A stretch of 64,000 nt of DNA from Arthrinium phaeospermum (taxonomy: Eukaryota > Ascomycota > Sordariomycetes > Amphisphaeriales > Apiosporaceae): the NCBI GenBank assembly GCA_006503535.1, contig QYRS01000009.1:1922001-1986000 (forward strand), in the 5' to 3' direction. Both the position numbers and the translations under genes were made by a program. The notes below the pieces were generated by a model. It was not told where the DNA came from. It ran no database searches and saw only the letters and a program-made list of their open reading frames with translations. This document shows positions 36,551 to 48,712 of this stretch, piece after piece (the stretch's first letter is position 1; each line of letters begins with the position of its first letter).

Positions 36551-37456
36551 GTTGGGCGAAGATGTACTGGGATACGAGAGGTGACGGTGACGAGAAGGGA
36601 CAGGATCATATCCTTATGGGGCCGGCGGCCATATATAAACAAACCTATCTCGGTCCAGTCCCCTCCCATGGAGAGGCCATTGTACCCCCGTTCTTCAATC
36701 CCCGCAACTCGTGGGCTCGCCATGATAACCAGCTGTCGCCTGAATACACATTCGGTCTGGTCTGTTGAAGATAGCCAACAGGCCTTTGAAGATCGTCAGC
36801 CCCCTCGTCGGTGTGGAGATGAGCTTGTCCTTAACCCCCCGGCCGATATAGCTCTGCTCGAGTACCGAACCGACAGCAATGGGGCTGATCCTACTACAAA
36901 GAAACCCCTAAGAGGAAGGTGCTCTGGTGCTTTTCCTTCTGGTTGGTAGCTCCAGAACGCAATGCACCCCGCTGAATTGGGCCGGCGGCAGCGGTGGGAC
37001 TGGTGAGGGGAGGTCGGTCAATGGCCGGGTTTCGCCGGCTCCGATCAGCGACGGGGCTTGATACCAAGACCCAACGGATCGTCGCCGAGAGCCCATGGAA
37101 GAATGTCATGGCTGGTAGATTTTACGATATGAAGATTCCGGCGTGCAGGGCAGACATAGCTCTTTACGGACCGTCACCACATGTGTGGTTTTCGCGGAGA
37201 CCATTGCTTGGATGACAAACCTAAAACTCCCCATTTGGCACCAATAGGTCTACTCATACTAGAGAACATGGCGAAAGCAAGTTATATGTGGGCGTATACA
37301 CACCATACAGCTGATTGAATGTTGAAACCGAGTTCATATTATTGACATTTTGGACTTGATTTTCTGTCTCTCATCCCTTCCCTCAGATTTACAAAAAACG
37401 AGCCAAAGAAAGTAAAGGTTTCTAGATCCATTCCCGTCTCTCCTTTTCTTTTTTCA
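36551..37456 (-). promoter_or_regulatory. Upstream region of the secreted protein gene
   Basis: The 906 bp between the secreted protein start and the stop of the chitin deacetylase gene, which is transcribed in the same direction, should contain the promoter of the former and the 3' UTR of the latter. No other gene was seen. Confidence 0.45.
36631..36640 (-). promoter_or_regulatory. Possible TATA box
   Basis: On the minus strand the sequence reads GTTTATATAT, about 80 bp before the start codon of the secreted protein gene. The spacing suits a TATA element; the function is inferred. Confidence 0.3.
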
Positions 37457-40036
37457 TCACAAAATACACAATCCATACCCCGGTTGACAGTCCAGCAATC
37501 CGCAGAGGAGAAGCCCGCCGCACCTGCCATCGCTCCTCTTGCAGCAGACCCCGAACCTGCTGTCCTCGCAGGTGTACCCCGTTCCCGGACCACACGACCC
37601 GTCAACGCTGGGGATCAGGGCAGTCGGACGTGGTGGAAGGAGACTGGTGTTGGAAGAGGAGGAGGAGGAGGTAGGAGTGGAAGTGGTAGTACTAGAATCA
37701 GGTCTACTGGTGGTAGAGGTAGTGCTTTGTTTAGTGGAAGTTGTTGTGGTTGATGTCGTTGATGTTGTCGGGGTAGGGACAGGTGGAGGAGACTCGGGAG
37801 AAGAGGTAGTGGTAGTAGTGGTGGTAGGGGAAGGGGAAGGGGATTCGCTTGCCTGGCATCCGGCTCCAAAATCGGGCTGGCATCCCTCGCCGCAGTAATC
37901 GGCCGTGCTGCCGCACCAGCCGTGGGCCGAGCAGCAGTCGCCGAACCCGGAGCCCACGCACGTGATGTCGCCGCCGCAGTCGCCGTCGATGCTCACTTTC
38001 TGAGTCGAAGTCGGCGCGGGCGCCGCGCTAGTCGTGGTGGGCGTCGTCGTCGTGAGTGGGCTATCGGGGATCCCCGCGCCGGGCCCCGTGGGCAGCTTTG
38101 TCGGCGAGGTCGTGGGCGGGATCGGGGAGTCGGCCGGGAGCGTGTTGTCGGGCGCGCTGCAGGTCCCGAACTGGGACTGGCAGCCGCCACCGCAGTAGTC
38201 GATCGAGGCGCCGCACCAGCCATTCTGCGAGCAACCTGGAGAAAGAGGCGAGCAGAGAGCGCTCTTGTGGTTAGGAGAGGAGGACCAACCCGAAGAAGGC
38301 TAGAATAGGAGGATGACGGTGGTGATGACCGTTGGGAGGAGAAGGAGTAGGATAAGCGACATACAGTTTCCGTATGCGGACCCCTGGCACGTCACACCGG
38401 TACCGCAGGCGCCGTCAGGGCTGACCTTGAGCGTGGGCGTCGCGGTCGGTTTCGTGGTGGTGGTGGTCGGCCTGGTGGTCGTCGTCCTCTGGGTGGTGGA
38501 CGTCGGCTTCAGGCAGGCCCAGGTTCCCGTGGGCTCGCGCGTGGTGAAGTCGTAGGCGGGGACGGCGCCCGTGCCCGCGCGGTACCAGTTCTCGGCCGGG
38601 TCGCCGAGGCACTGGCCGACGGTGACGGACCGGTAGCCGCTGCGGAAGAGCGATTCCAGGATGTAGTCGGTCAGGTTGTAGACGGTCTGGTAGTGGATGT
38701 CGTGCTCGATCTGCAGGTAGCTGTCCTGGCACGGGTTGGACCCCACGACGGCGTCGTCCCAGATGTCCTTGCTCGTCTGGATCTGCTGCGGGTCGTCGTG
38801 CAGGTAGCCCTCGGTGTCCAGGTCGAAGTAGATGGCGTGGTAGCCCAGCGTCGACAGCATGTTCTGGCAGGCCCTCTCGCAAATCGAAAACGGAGGTCTG
38901 TACCCCGACATACTAGGTCAGTATGTGATTTCATCGCAGAAGGTGCTACTAAATAATTGAATAATCTAGAGTTCAGACCGCATGTAGGTAGGAATGTAGC
39001 CAAGAATGTCGTTGAGAGCGATTTCGTTCCAGATCATCTGGTTCTGGGCCTGAGTCGTGCTCATTTGACTGAAGTTCTGATGCGACCACGTGTGGCTCGC
39101 GATTTGGTGACCTTCAGCCGCCATTCGCTATGAAATAGTCAGATATCAGTTATTATTGACAGGTAAAGGAAGCCTAATCAATTTTTATTAGCTGGCAATT
39201 ACCTCGATGACGCCTCTCCAAGGGTACTGCGGGTCGTTGATGGCCCCCTTATGCAGGTTATAACCAGTGATGAAAAAGGTAGCTTTGGCATCGGCCTCCT
39301 GTCGACGGTGTCAGTTAGTCACTAGATTTCCCGTCCGGTAGTCAAGAACCAAAGGGACATTCACGTACCGCCAACTTATCCAACAGAGCGTCGGTGAAAT
39401 TATAGGGACCGTCGTCAAACGTGAGCGCTATATCGCCCTTGGTCACGCAGTCGTATACACCGACTCCTCCGTACTGGACCCTTCCCAGCTTTGGTCTTGC
39501 AATCCCCGACGTATCGGCTCCGCTGGGCTTCTTGTTGCCATCACAGCCAGGACCGTAGTTGAGCTGGCAATCAGGGGCTGAACAATAGTCTGCGTCCGAT
39601 CCGCACCATCTTATAAATGGATGTTATCAATCAGTATCGTGCTATAGGGGCGGCGCGTACAACGATTGGAGAATGAGGAAATAACACACCCTTCAGCAGA
39701 ACAGCAATAGCCCGCGGCACAAGACCCACGGCCTGCACCGCATCTACCACTCTTGTTCTGGCGCCCCTCGAGCTTCGCTTCTTGTGGTTGGTCCTCTTCG
39801 TCGGCGCCCTCATTGCTGCTGTGGCGGCGGTTGTGTCGTGCTTCCACTGCTGGTGCTGCTGGCACCACTCGAGCAAACTGGCTGGTATCCTCAGCCAAGG
39901 TCTTGCGCGATCTCAGTTCTGACAGAAATTGTCGGCCGCCGATTATCCTGGGCGCAGCATAGGCGGGATCTGCTTGGTGAGCAGCCGAGAGGCCGGCCCA
40001 GGCGGCCAGAACCACGGCAGGTTTGGACCAGATCAT
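37457..40036 (-). CDS. CE4 chitin/polysaccharide deacetylase with four CBM18 modules
   Basis: There are six exons: 40036-39690, 39609-39369, 39298-39203, 39127-38979, 38897-38365 and 38235-37457, giving 714 residues. An N-terminal signal sequence is followed by a first hevein-type chitin-binding module (about 99-140, [15 protein letters not shown]). The NodB-like domain follows: metal motif TFDDGP (179-184), SHTWSH (239-244), MRPPFS near 280 and the late motif QIEHD. A Thr-rich linker leads to CBM18-2 (about 440-482, [20 protein letters not shown]). CBM18-3 follows (about 536-582, [20 protein letters not shown]), then a Ser/Thr/Pro linker of about 80 residues and a degenerate CBM18-4 at the C-terminus. 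Such enzymes remove acetyl groups from chitin at the cell wall, often shielding it from host chitinases and receptors. No GPI signal was seen, so it is probably free or wall-bound through chitin. Confidence 0.93.
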
Positions 40037-41886
40037 AGTAGGCAACTGGCTGAAAATAAGCTATCCGAAGGAAACTGGATGAAGCAGATTGTCAAAGGCT
40101 CTCAGTGGTGTTTTGTGAGTCACATCTGCCAAAGATTATCAACTCCTGATGCGCTCGGTGCTAGCGGCAGAGGCAGGAAAAGGGGTTCCGAAGTTGCTGC
40201 CAAGACTTGGACCATATTGGAGAGCCGACCATGGGGTCTATTGCTAAATATATACATCGACTCATTATGTGCAGGAAAGGAAATGGAAGAAAAAAATTCA
40301 GGTGGCCACAGACCCAAAAGCAAAACGAGTTGGGCATATATCCGGATGTTACCCCATTGCAGCTCGCGTTATAGCGTAAAGAGAGATGTGCATGCACGCT
40401 GCAGTAGCATACGCCTGAGCAGTTGCCGATTAGCCTGGTCCACCCCCCTCGACTATATGCAGGTGTGCAGTCAACGTCAACACGCAGCGCAAATCCCTTG
40501 CAATTGGTTTTGACCTCGTCTCCAGGGACTCATCAAGGGAGAAGAGGTGTGGCAACGGTAAGGCACATACATCATCAGCTGGTCCCTTGGCAAGCGAGGC
40601 TGTTGTTGCCCATACAAGCTTTAGGGGTTCATTTGGAGTCGATATATCACGATCATCGTCTTGTCGCGCCAGTTCATATACAACCCTACACAAGACGGGT
40701 GCTGATCCTTCAATTCATGTCGGCAATTTGACGTAAACATCCAAGAGAGGCATGTTCGTCGGAGTATGCTTTATCCATGTCGCTTACACATAGCTGGATC
40801 GAGACTAGACCTAAAGTGTAAGCGACGATGGGAGAGTTCAAGGGCATTTATCAGCATAGGTCGTATCTGCAGACGATGTATCGACTTACATGCAAGTTGG
40901 TGGACTGATGTGTCTTTGACCATGACAAGATGGTTTCTGTTGGTGGAATCAGCCCAAATACACTGCGGGTTGGCCTGTGATACTACCCGGGATCTCCAAG
41001 GAATTGGGGCAGATCGATATTAGGCGGAATAGAAATTCAATATTTCCCCTGGTGGTGCATATGCCCCATCCAGCGCACACTTCGCTTACTTCCGTTTCAG
41101 TGCAGCATCTCATTGGGAAACTATGTCGCGTGTACGCCAATCAGCGAATAAACTGGCTGAATGGATCGTTACCTCGTTGTCGCGGTCATGTTAATTCGGG
41201 TGACGAGTTCGCCCGTTAATGCAACTTGAGCTCATCCGCATGCGACATGCACACCGATGACGAAGCGCGGCACAAAAAAACACCGTGTTCCATTAATAGA
41301 GGTGGTATAGGTATATTCTTCTCGACGACCACCATGATGGTCATGATTGACGTACGGTCTTCCTGGTTGCTCAAGGGAACGTGTCCATGGCGTGCCAATG
41401 TAATGGAACGACGACATCTCTAGCCACCAGTGCACGAAGCGAGTATTGCAACCGTTACCCATGATTCTCGCATGCTCTCGCTCCGACTCCTCGACAAGCC
41501 TTCTGTGCATATTCGTTGCATTGCAACCGCTTTGGACCACCTTCTCAAGAGGTTCGTGATCAATCCAAGAATCGGCTTGAACGGCATCCCAACCAAAGGT
41601 TCTTTCTGTCTGGATCCAGATAGCCAGATGTGCAAACTCCAAGGAACTATGTAGCCTTGATCGTGTCAGGATCTAGACTTTCGCCTGGAGTGAATGCTGG
41701 GCATTGTGTTGTTTCTTTATTGCGACTTCTGGCAATAATTCAGCCTGTGCTGGGTGAGTGGTCTGATGTGGCTTCTCAACCTTGCTTCTACCCCAGAAGA
41801 GGCTGCCTGCATGGTGTTTCTCCGGTAACAGTCTTCCAGTGGGCTATTTTTGGAAACGTAGGCATCAAGGCCTTAATGTAACGTCC
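40037..41886. other. Upstream region of the chitin deacetylase gene
   Basis: These 1.85 kb contain the chitin deacetylase promoter and the 3' UTR of the minus-strand DUF5672 gene. A TATATATTTA run on the minus strand near 40241-40256 could be a TATA element. No gene was supported in between. Confidence 0.4.
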
Positions 41887-43028
41887 TCAGGATCTATCCT
41901 CGTCACTTGTAGGGCCCACGAGGTGACCTTCTTTGTCGTCATTAGAACACCGCTCGCGTTCGAGTTTCATATCCATAATGAGGCTCAGCTCGGGGCAGTA
42001 GGCGAATATTTCCTTTCGCTGGGCATGATTGTTCCAGACCACAGGCGTAAGCGTATTGCCACCATCTCGGACATGGAAGCCCATAGGGTTCGGAATGTAA
42101 GTGTCCTCGACGGCCAACTGACCGTCTGCTGCGGACGCGACTCGGGCGCCAGGAAGGACCGAGACCCTCTGCCCAAACCACTCATCTTCCGGTTGTGTGT
42201 CGTTTTGTCGTTCCTGTATCTTGAGGACTCGTTGGATAGCAGATACCTTTCTCAGAGAGAGGCCGCCGTTACCAGCGAATTTGTCATCCGCCGTTCTGTT
42301 TCACGGTCAGTCAGCGGAGCCAATGCGTGAATGCTGGTGTATGAATTACCTTGGCGCTCCAGCCCAATCCCAATGCAACCACTCATTCAAGCTTTCGTTC
42401 GAGTTGGCGCAAAGGATGCTGTCGTACTCATACTTCAAGAGCCACTCCACCCCGGGTAGAAACTCGGCATAGAAACGCTTGTCTGTCAGGAGCCGATGGA
42501 CCTTCTCCTTGCTGTCGATCTGCCAAGGTTCAGGGAGCACCATGAGGTCCAGTTTTCCGATGGCCTGCTGGTGCTTGGTGGCAAAGCTGCGACCGACGCT
42601 GATAGCGGATTTGTTGGAGCCGACGAACACGAAGCGCCAGTCTGGAGGAACCACGGTGATCATGTGCAAGATCTGGGGCACGAGATGGGGGAGCGGGCGC
42701 GGCTCGATCAGGAGCGCCACCTTGGACGTATTGTAATTCTTGCGCAAGTCGTCCCCATCCCGGTTGGGATGCCAATCGATCTTGACAGATGGAATCCTTT
42801 GCCGCGCTTCGTCCAGCCTCGACTTGAAATGGGCCTCTATCTTGGGCTTGTAATGAGGGATGAGCCCGGCGATGAACCAACTTGGAGTTGCGAGATTAGT
42901 TGACAAGGCGTGAAGAAATGGGGAGTCAAGAACATAACATACGTTATCGCCAACGTGACCACGATGAGGATTCTGGTCCTGTTCAGGTGAAATAGGGAAA
43001 CCAGCGAACTGCGCAACGAGGCTGCCAT
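41887..43028 (-). CDS. DUF5672 family membrane protein, glycosyltransferase-like (paralogue A)
   Basis: There are three exons: 43028-42943, 42880-42350 and 42295-41887 (introns 62 and 54 nt), giving 341 residues. A short cytosolic N-terminus precedes one membrane anchor (about 19-36, RILIVVTLAITWFIAGL), so the topology is type II. The catalytic-like domain carries SKVALLIEPR, VVPPDWRFVFVGS, then YDSILCANSNESLNEW and KFAGNGGLSLRKV. The single Asp before SILCANS and the Gly-rich GNGG loop resemble the nucleotide-sugar site of GT-A enzymes, but activity of DUF5672 proteins is not established as far as I know. It is clearly paralogous to the gene at 45241-46516, which points the other way. Compared with that paralogue it has a shorter middle and C-terminus. 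Confidence 0.87.
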
Positions 43029-45240
43029 GGCGGCGAGTGGTAGGCACCGAAAAGTGCGCGCAAGGGAATTTCGCAAGGTCGGCCGATCAGTCAAGAAGAA
43101 AGAGTGCAACGAAAGGTCAGGAATCAGAGAGAGAGAGAGAGAGACAGACAAGGTGTGCCAAGGGAGAAGGAGGAAAGGGAGTAGGTGATGCGGTTTGCGT
43201 ATGCCGAATCGCAAACTGTCTGTCTCACGACAACGTGGTACAGAACTAGGACCGGGCGCCGAGGATGTGAGGTATCTGGGCTGACAGCATTGTTGTCGCA
43301 ATGAAGCCGACTGGGTGGCTGATGACTGATGCCACAAGAACAAGGACGGGGGTAACAGGCAATTGAATCCAATCTGACGGCAAAAGCAGTAATACGGAAT
43401 AGCAAGGCTTAGTCGAGGATCAGGATTCCAGCTCTTGCCCTTCTAAGCCAAACTGGCGGATGCACGCCTCTTGCTCTTGCTGATGCTAGTGGAGTAGTCA
43501 AAGGCTCGTGTTGATACGACCAGAAACTAGGAGATAGTCAAGGTTTGGAGTCGTCTTCCCAAAAGAGCTACCAGTGTGCATTTTGGGCGAACCCTTTGGG
43601 ACTTTGGGACCTTTCGAGGGTGTACCTCGTGCTATGGTAATTGCATGTGTGACATGGAAGGCAGCGGAACAAGCATTCCACCATTTTTAGTCCAAACCCC
43701 CATTCGGCCAATTTATTGGCATGTATTACTTTTTTCTTATCACTCACTGGTAGCAAGAAACCACACATATGGTGCAGCACCCATGGCGTTCAGCTACGCT
43801 TTCAGCTGATATGCATCGTTCGTTGCACAGACGGGGCTTCTGATATGGGGTTCGAAGCCATCGAGATTGGGAGATGAGGGATCAAGCCTGATCAAAAGGC
43901 TACCATCACACAGTTCGTCTCAGTTTATCATCAGAGCCATATTATCGTACCACGGCCCTGCTCATGAACAGCAGTAAATGAGGGATATCTCGTGCATGTC
44001 AGCCTGCGCCGCCCAGGATACGTCGGGTCATACAACAATGACATCAGCAACGTCCTGCGTGGCGGCAGTATGATCTTTTGATACGAGTTGGAGTAGGGTA
44101 AGGTTTGGGGGAAATATACGAGCAGCAATAGGCAGCAGGCTATCAGAACAACCCCCGATTATCCTAGCATCTAGAACCAAATAGTCTATGTGATTGCCGG
44201 CGAGATTCTGAGAAGGCGTTCACTAGGAGCCTGAGGACAGATGCATTTTATATGTTACGAAGCCAGCCTCGAGGCTTACGTTCAGTTACAGCGCCCCACC
44301 AATGAAGTTGATCTTCCGGAGAGGGGGCGGGACGGGTTGCGGTTGATCGACGCAGGGGTCTGTCTGGTTCGGGGTTGATGAGATATCGACTGCGGCCACG
44401 AAAACATTTCAACGAATCGCCGCCGGCCTCGCGAGTCTGTTGTGCGAGAATTTCTAGGGCGTACGTACACACACTAAGCCTCGAACTGTTGCAGTAAGTA
44501 AGATCAATGTAAGCACACCCATACAATCTGGTGTCCTGTTTCAAAACACAACAGTCAATCAAAACTGGAATATCTCAGCTGGCTAAGCCTTTCCCCTGTT
44601 AGAGAGGGCGGAGGGCGGGAGAGTAAACGGTACTTCCGTCATTCTTGGAAGCATCGAATTAGGGGGACTCTGGCATGTTCGTCTATTCTTAGCATACCAG
44701 GAGGGCTGGTCTTCCCTTGTCGAGCTGTATTATTCAATGCTCTTTCCCTCTGCTTACTGCTTACACGACGTGCAAGGTTGTCAAACAAAAAGGATCCACG
44801 ATGCGATTCCTCTTGATGTACATCGACCGGGTCCTCCATTTTCACCCACCGAATCCAGAAATTAAGCCTGATGTTGGGGGAGCACAACATTGTCCTCAAC
44901 TTGGAATTGTTGATGATGATAACCGAATTCGCGTCACCTTGTCACACCCACACTAACACATCGACCTAAAAATGCGTAGCTACCTCCTCTGCACAGGTAT
45001 CCCCAAGCCATTGAGAGGCTAGGTAGGATAACACGACACACCAACCCGCGCGGGCTGAGACATCCCACCCTCCAAGACAAGGCCTATGATGCGAACCGCC
45101 CCGAAACCCTTCTGAACCCTACTTCCCTCCCGCTGTCTCCCCCCACTGTCTCTCCCGTCCTCAACCAGGTCCTCGGGAATCATTTGTTGACCTGTATGCC
45201 TATCTTGGTATTCCTTTCCTAACCCCAGTCTTTCCTTATC
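43029..45240. promoter_or_regulatory. Shared upstream region of the divergent DUF5672 pair
   Basis: The 2.2 kb separate the two start codons. An AG microsatellite lies close to paralogue A. The last 240 bp before paralogue B are C-rich on the plus strand. No gene was recognised in the middle. Confidence 0.45.
43126..43144. repeat. AG microsatellite
   Basis: About nine AG units lie roughly 100 bp upstream of paralogue A, probably within its promoter or leader. On the coding strand it is a CT tract. Confidence 0.9.
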
Positions 45241-46516
45241 ATGTCTTCCCGTCACGAAGAGAGGACCATGGACCATTTATGGGACAAGTCCAAGACGGCG
45301 GCCTACTCGATATGGTCGTGCACAACACGACGGATGCGCATCGCCGGCGCATTATTCGCCTTCTTGTGAGTAGCCGTCTTGGGTCCGGGGGTGAAAGTTA
45401 ACAGGGACGACTGACATGCTTACTTACGACAGCATCTTCGCCTTCTACTTCTCCATACCTACGATCAAGACGGTAGACGTGCCTAAGATATCCCTAAGCT
45501 ATCCCGAGCCAGTGCGCTCGCCCTACAACGAGAGCAAAGTCGCATTGCTCATCGAGAACCGAGAGAACCCCATCTTGGCACCGCTGATGCTGCACTTCAT
45601 GTCCGTCGTCCCGCCCGACTGGCGCTTCCGCTTCATGGGCTCCTTGGAGTCGGTACGGTCCATCAACCAGTCCATGGCCATCCGCGAGCAGGTCAGCGCC
45701 GGCAAGCTGGACTTGACCTACATCCCGTCCAACATGAGCACGGCGGGCCAGGAGATGATCAGCCGCTTCCTGACCAACCTGTGGCTGTACGAGACGGTGC
45801 TGCAGCCAGCCGAGTGGCTGCTCGTCTTCCAGACGGACAGCATCCTGTGCGCCAACAGCCGCCAGAACATCAACGACTACCTCGACTACGACTGGGTCGG
45901 CGCGCCCTGGAACCCCAACGGCAAGTTTGGTGGCAACGGTGGCCTGTCGCTACGCCGTGTCAGCTCCATAATCGAGATCCTGCGCGATCAGGTCCGCGTC
46001 GACGGGTCGCAGCCCGAGGACGTCTGGCTCGCCGAGCGCCTCGGCCATCGCCCGGGCGCCAAGATGGCCAACGGCACCGTCTCGCTGACCTTTAGCGGCG
46101 AGATGCACGCGGGCGACAAAGAGAAGATCGACAAGGCGGCCGCGGCCCGGCCCAACGGCACCCTTGAGGCCGTCGAGCACGGCGACTACGTTAGCGGGCT
46201 TGACGACTGGCGCGAGGGCCACTACGAGCCCATGGGCTACCACACGGGCGGCACCGGCGTCATGCTGCACAGCGGCATCTGGGGCACGCCTGCGATGCGG
46301 AAGCACATATGGGACTACTGCCCCGAGGTCAAGATGACCCTGTTCATGGACGCGGCCCAGTACGTCCCCGGCAACTGCAGAGCCAACTGGAAACGAGACG
46401 AGCTGGGCGCCATGGTAGAACCCCCAGGCTCGGTGGGATACAACGACGTCGGGTACGGAACCGAAATCATCGATGGCGTCGAGTACCCGATGCTGCCGCC
46501 CATGGTCCCCTGGTGA
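45241..46516 (+). CDS. DUF5672 family membrane protein, glycosyltransferase-like (paralogue B)
   Basis: Two exons, 45241-45365 and 45433-46516, are joined across a 67-nt intron (GTGAGT...CAG), giving 402 residues. The N-terminal 30 residues are cytosolic and basic. One membrane anchor follows (about 33-52, RIAGALFAFFIFAFYFSI). The lumenal domain has SKVALLIENRENPILAPL, SVVPPDWRFRFMGSLES, FQTDSILCANSRQNIND, the tetrad GAPW and KFGGNGGLSLRRV, all shared with paralogue A. It then has a longer segment with GEMHAGDKEK, GYHTGGTGVMLHSGIW and Cys residues near the end. This is the fuller version of the family fold. A Golgi or ER glycan-modifying role is inferred from topology and the GT-A-like motifs. 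Confidence 0.9.
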
Positions 46517-47162
46517 GAGATTGCGGCCACGGTCGTGGAGGCGGACATATAGCAGTGAACTTTGACAATTATATCCCTAGAGCGTTGCATTTGAGGGGGG
46601 TCGTAGAGGGGGAAGTGGTCTTTGGGTCCAAAAGAAAAAAAGACATTTGTAACATTATGGACTTTTGTATGAAAAAGCGTATGGACAGGCGTTTGAGGTG
46701 GCTGGCCGGTCAAGAGTTTACAGGTTCGCAAACCAGCTCGAGAGTTGATTTGCTACGATTACATGGCATCTCGACGAAATCAATACTTATGATATCCTTG
46801 AAGGTGACGATCTGCCTCCCGCTTGCGATTGATAAAAGTCATTAATAACGACAACGACGCTTCCAATGGTTAGCAGAGGTGATTTATTACGCTGTGGAAA
46901 TTAACTTTGGATATGTTTGTGTCAAGATGCCGGCAAAATGCATCCCCCGCACTCTCGGATATTTCGCTAAGCACGAACCGATCACCCTTGCCGGAGAATG
47001 CGTCTATGCAAGTACCTATCCGTTGGTCTCCAGAAATAGGTACATTCTCCTTTTACATACCTACCTTGCTATCGTAGCTCCCATCCCTTGCATATTGTAT
47101 GTGCATTTGACATCAAGTATAGCCCGTCTTCACATTCCGTTTTCATTTTCATTTCGCACGCG
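46517..47162 (+). other. Intergenic between paralogue B and SDR gene
   Basis: A 646-bp gap between genes in the same direction. It holds the 3' UTR of the first and the promoter of the second; nothing else was recognised. Confidence 0.5.
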
Positions 47163-48712
47163 ATGGCTGCTCTTCAATCACCTGCCCCCCGCTTACACAA
47201 CGACGTATATCCATTCATATATCCGTCCAAGTTCCGCGGGTCCTTGCAAGGCAAAGTCGCCCTGATTACCGGTACGTACGTTCGCTGATGTGACTTGCCA
47301 AATATGGCATGCCCGTTTTCTGCCAGCTGCCGGCTCCGTGTCTGCTAGCTTCGTGTCTGGCATTTGTATGAAAAAGGAGAGAAATAGACTAGAGGGAAAT
47401 CACAAGGAGGATGGTCGGTGGTTTAGGATGGGTTTCCTAACCCCCCAAACCCCCCTTCCTCCCCTCTGTCTGTGTCTGTGAACTGAAGTGAAGACTCGCT
47501 GATGATCACGCCTAACGTATTGTTCCATCGCAACAGGCTCCGCCGGTGCCATAGGTAAAGCCGTGGCAGAATGCTTCGCCGTCGCCGGCGCGAGGCTGGT
47601 CTTGGTTTATCTTCGAACGCAGCCGGCGAACAAGGAGCACTTCACAAGCCTGGGCGCGGCCGACGTGCTGGCAGTCCAGTGCAACGTCGCGGAGCTGGCG
47701 AGCTGCGAGGAGCTTGTGCGCCAGGTATGCCCGTCTCTTCGGGGGACCAAGGACGAGCAGGAACTAGCTGATGGGTGTTATCTATCTTTATCCAGGCTCT
47801 TGAGGCGTTCGGTACGGTCGATATCCTGGTCAACAATGCGGGCGCCAATGGACTGGAACCGGTAGGTTACCCCGGGAGTTGCCCCTTTACCCCTGACGGC
47901 AGTCTTTCACCCCTTGCTTTCTTGACAGGGGTCTTCCACGTTTGCCCGCTAACCAACACCGAACGCCCCTTGCACAGATGCACGTGCAGTCCCCCGACTC
48001 CTTCATCCACGACCTGGCCGTCAACCTGCACGGCCCCTACTACCTGATGCGGCTGCTGATGCCGGGCATGCGGGCGCAGCGGTCCGGCTGCGTGCTCAAC
48101 ATCACGTCGCGGGCCGGCGTGCTGCCCAACGTGCCCTTCAGCACCAGCTACCACGCCAGCAAGGCCGCCCTCATCAATTTGACGGGCTGCGTGCAGAGCG
48201 AGGCCGACGTTGACGGGCTCGAGGGCATACACCTGTACGCGCTGCACCCGGGCGGTGTGCGGTCCGAGATGACCTTGAACAGTGGGTGTCACTTTCCCTT
48301 CCCTTCCTCTCAACCCCCTTTTCCTCTCCCCCGCTTCCTTTCCCTCCCTCCCCCTTTTTATTATCCGGACCGACACACTCACCGGACCCCAGAATACAAA
48401 AACGCCCCAACCACCCTCCCCGACCACCCCGCCCTCGCCGCCAAACTAACCGCCCGCGTCGACGCCTACAACGACTCCCCCCACCTGAACGGCATGACGT
48501 GCGTGGCGCTGGCGACGGGGCTCGCCCGGCACGTGCTGCGGGGGCGGTACTTTGACGTCGGCCAGGACCTCGAGGACGTGCTGGCGGGGGCGGCATCAGC
48601 GGCCATCGAAGCGGACCCGGAGCTGTATACGCTGCACACGCGGTACCTGGGCGCCGTCCCCGACAGCTCGGGCGCCGTGCTGGACCCGCCGTTTGCGTTC
48701 CCTGGGTTCTAG
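47163..48712 (+). CDS. Classical short-chain dehydrogenase/reductase
   Basis: There are five exons: 47163-47271, 47537-47724, 47796-47861, 47978-48281 and 48393-48712, giving 328 residues. The introns are 265, 71, 116 and 111 nt. The cofactor motif TGSAGAIG (36-43) is split by the first intron. NNAG lies in exon 3. The catalytic set is Asn137, Ser165 (NITSRAG), Tyr179 and Lys183 (YHASK). HPGGVRSEM after the active site is the usual start of the substrate loop. The protein is some 70 residues longer than a minimal SDR, mainly at the C-terminus. It should be a soluble NAD(P)-dependent oxidoreductase; the substrate cannot be read from the sequence. Exons 4 and 5 are strikingly GC-rich at third positions. 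Confidence 0.9.
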
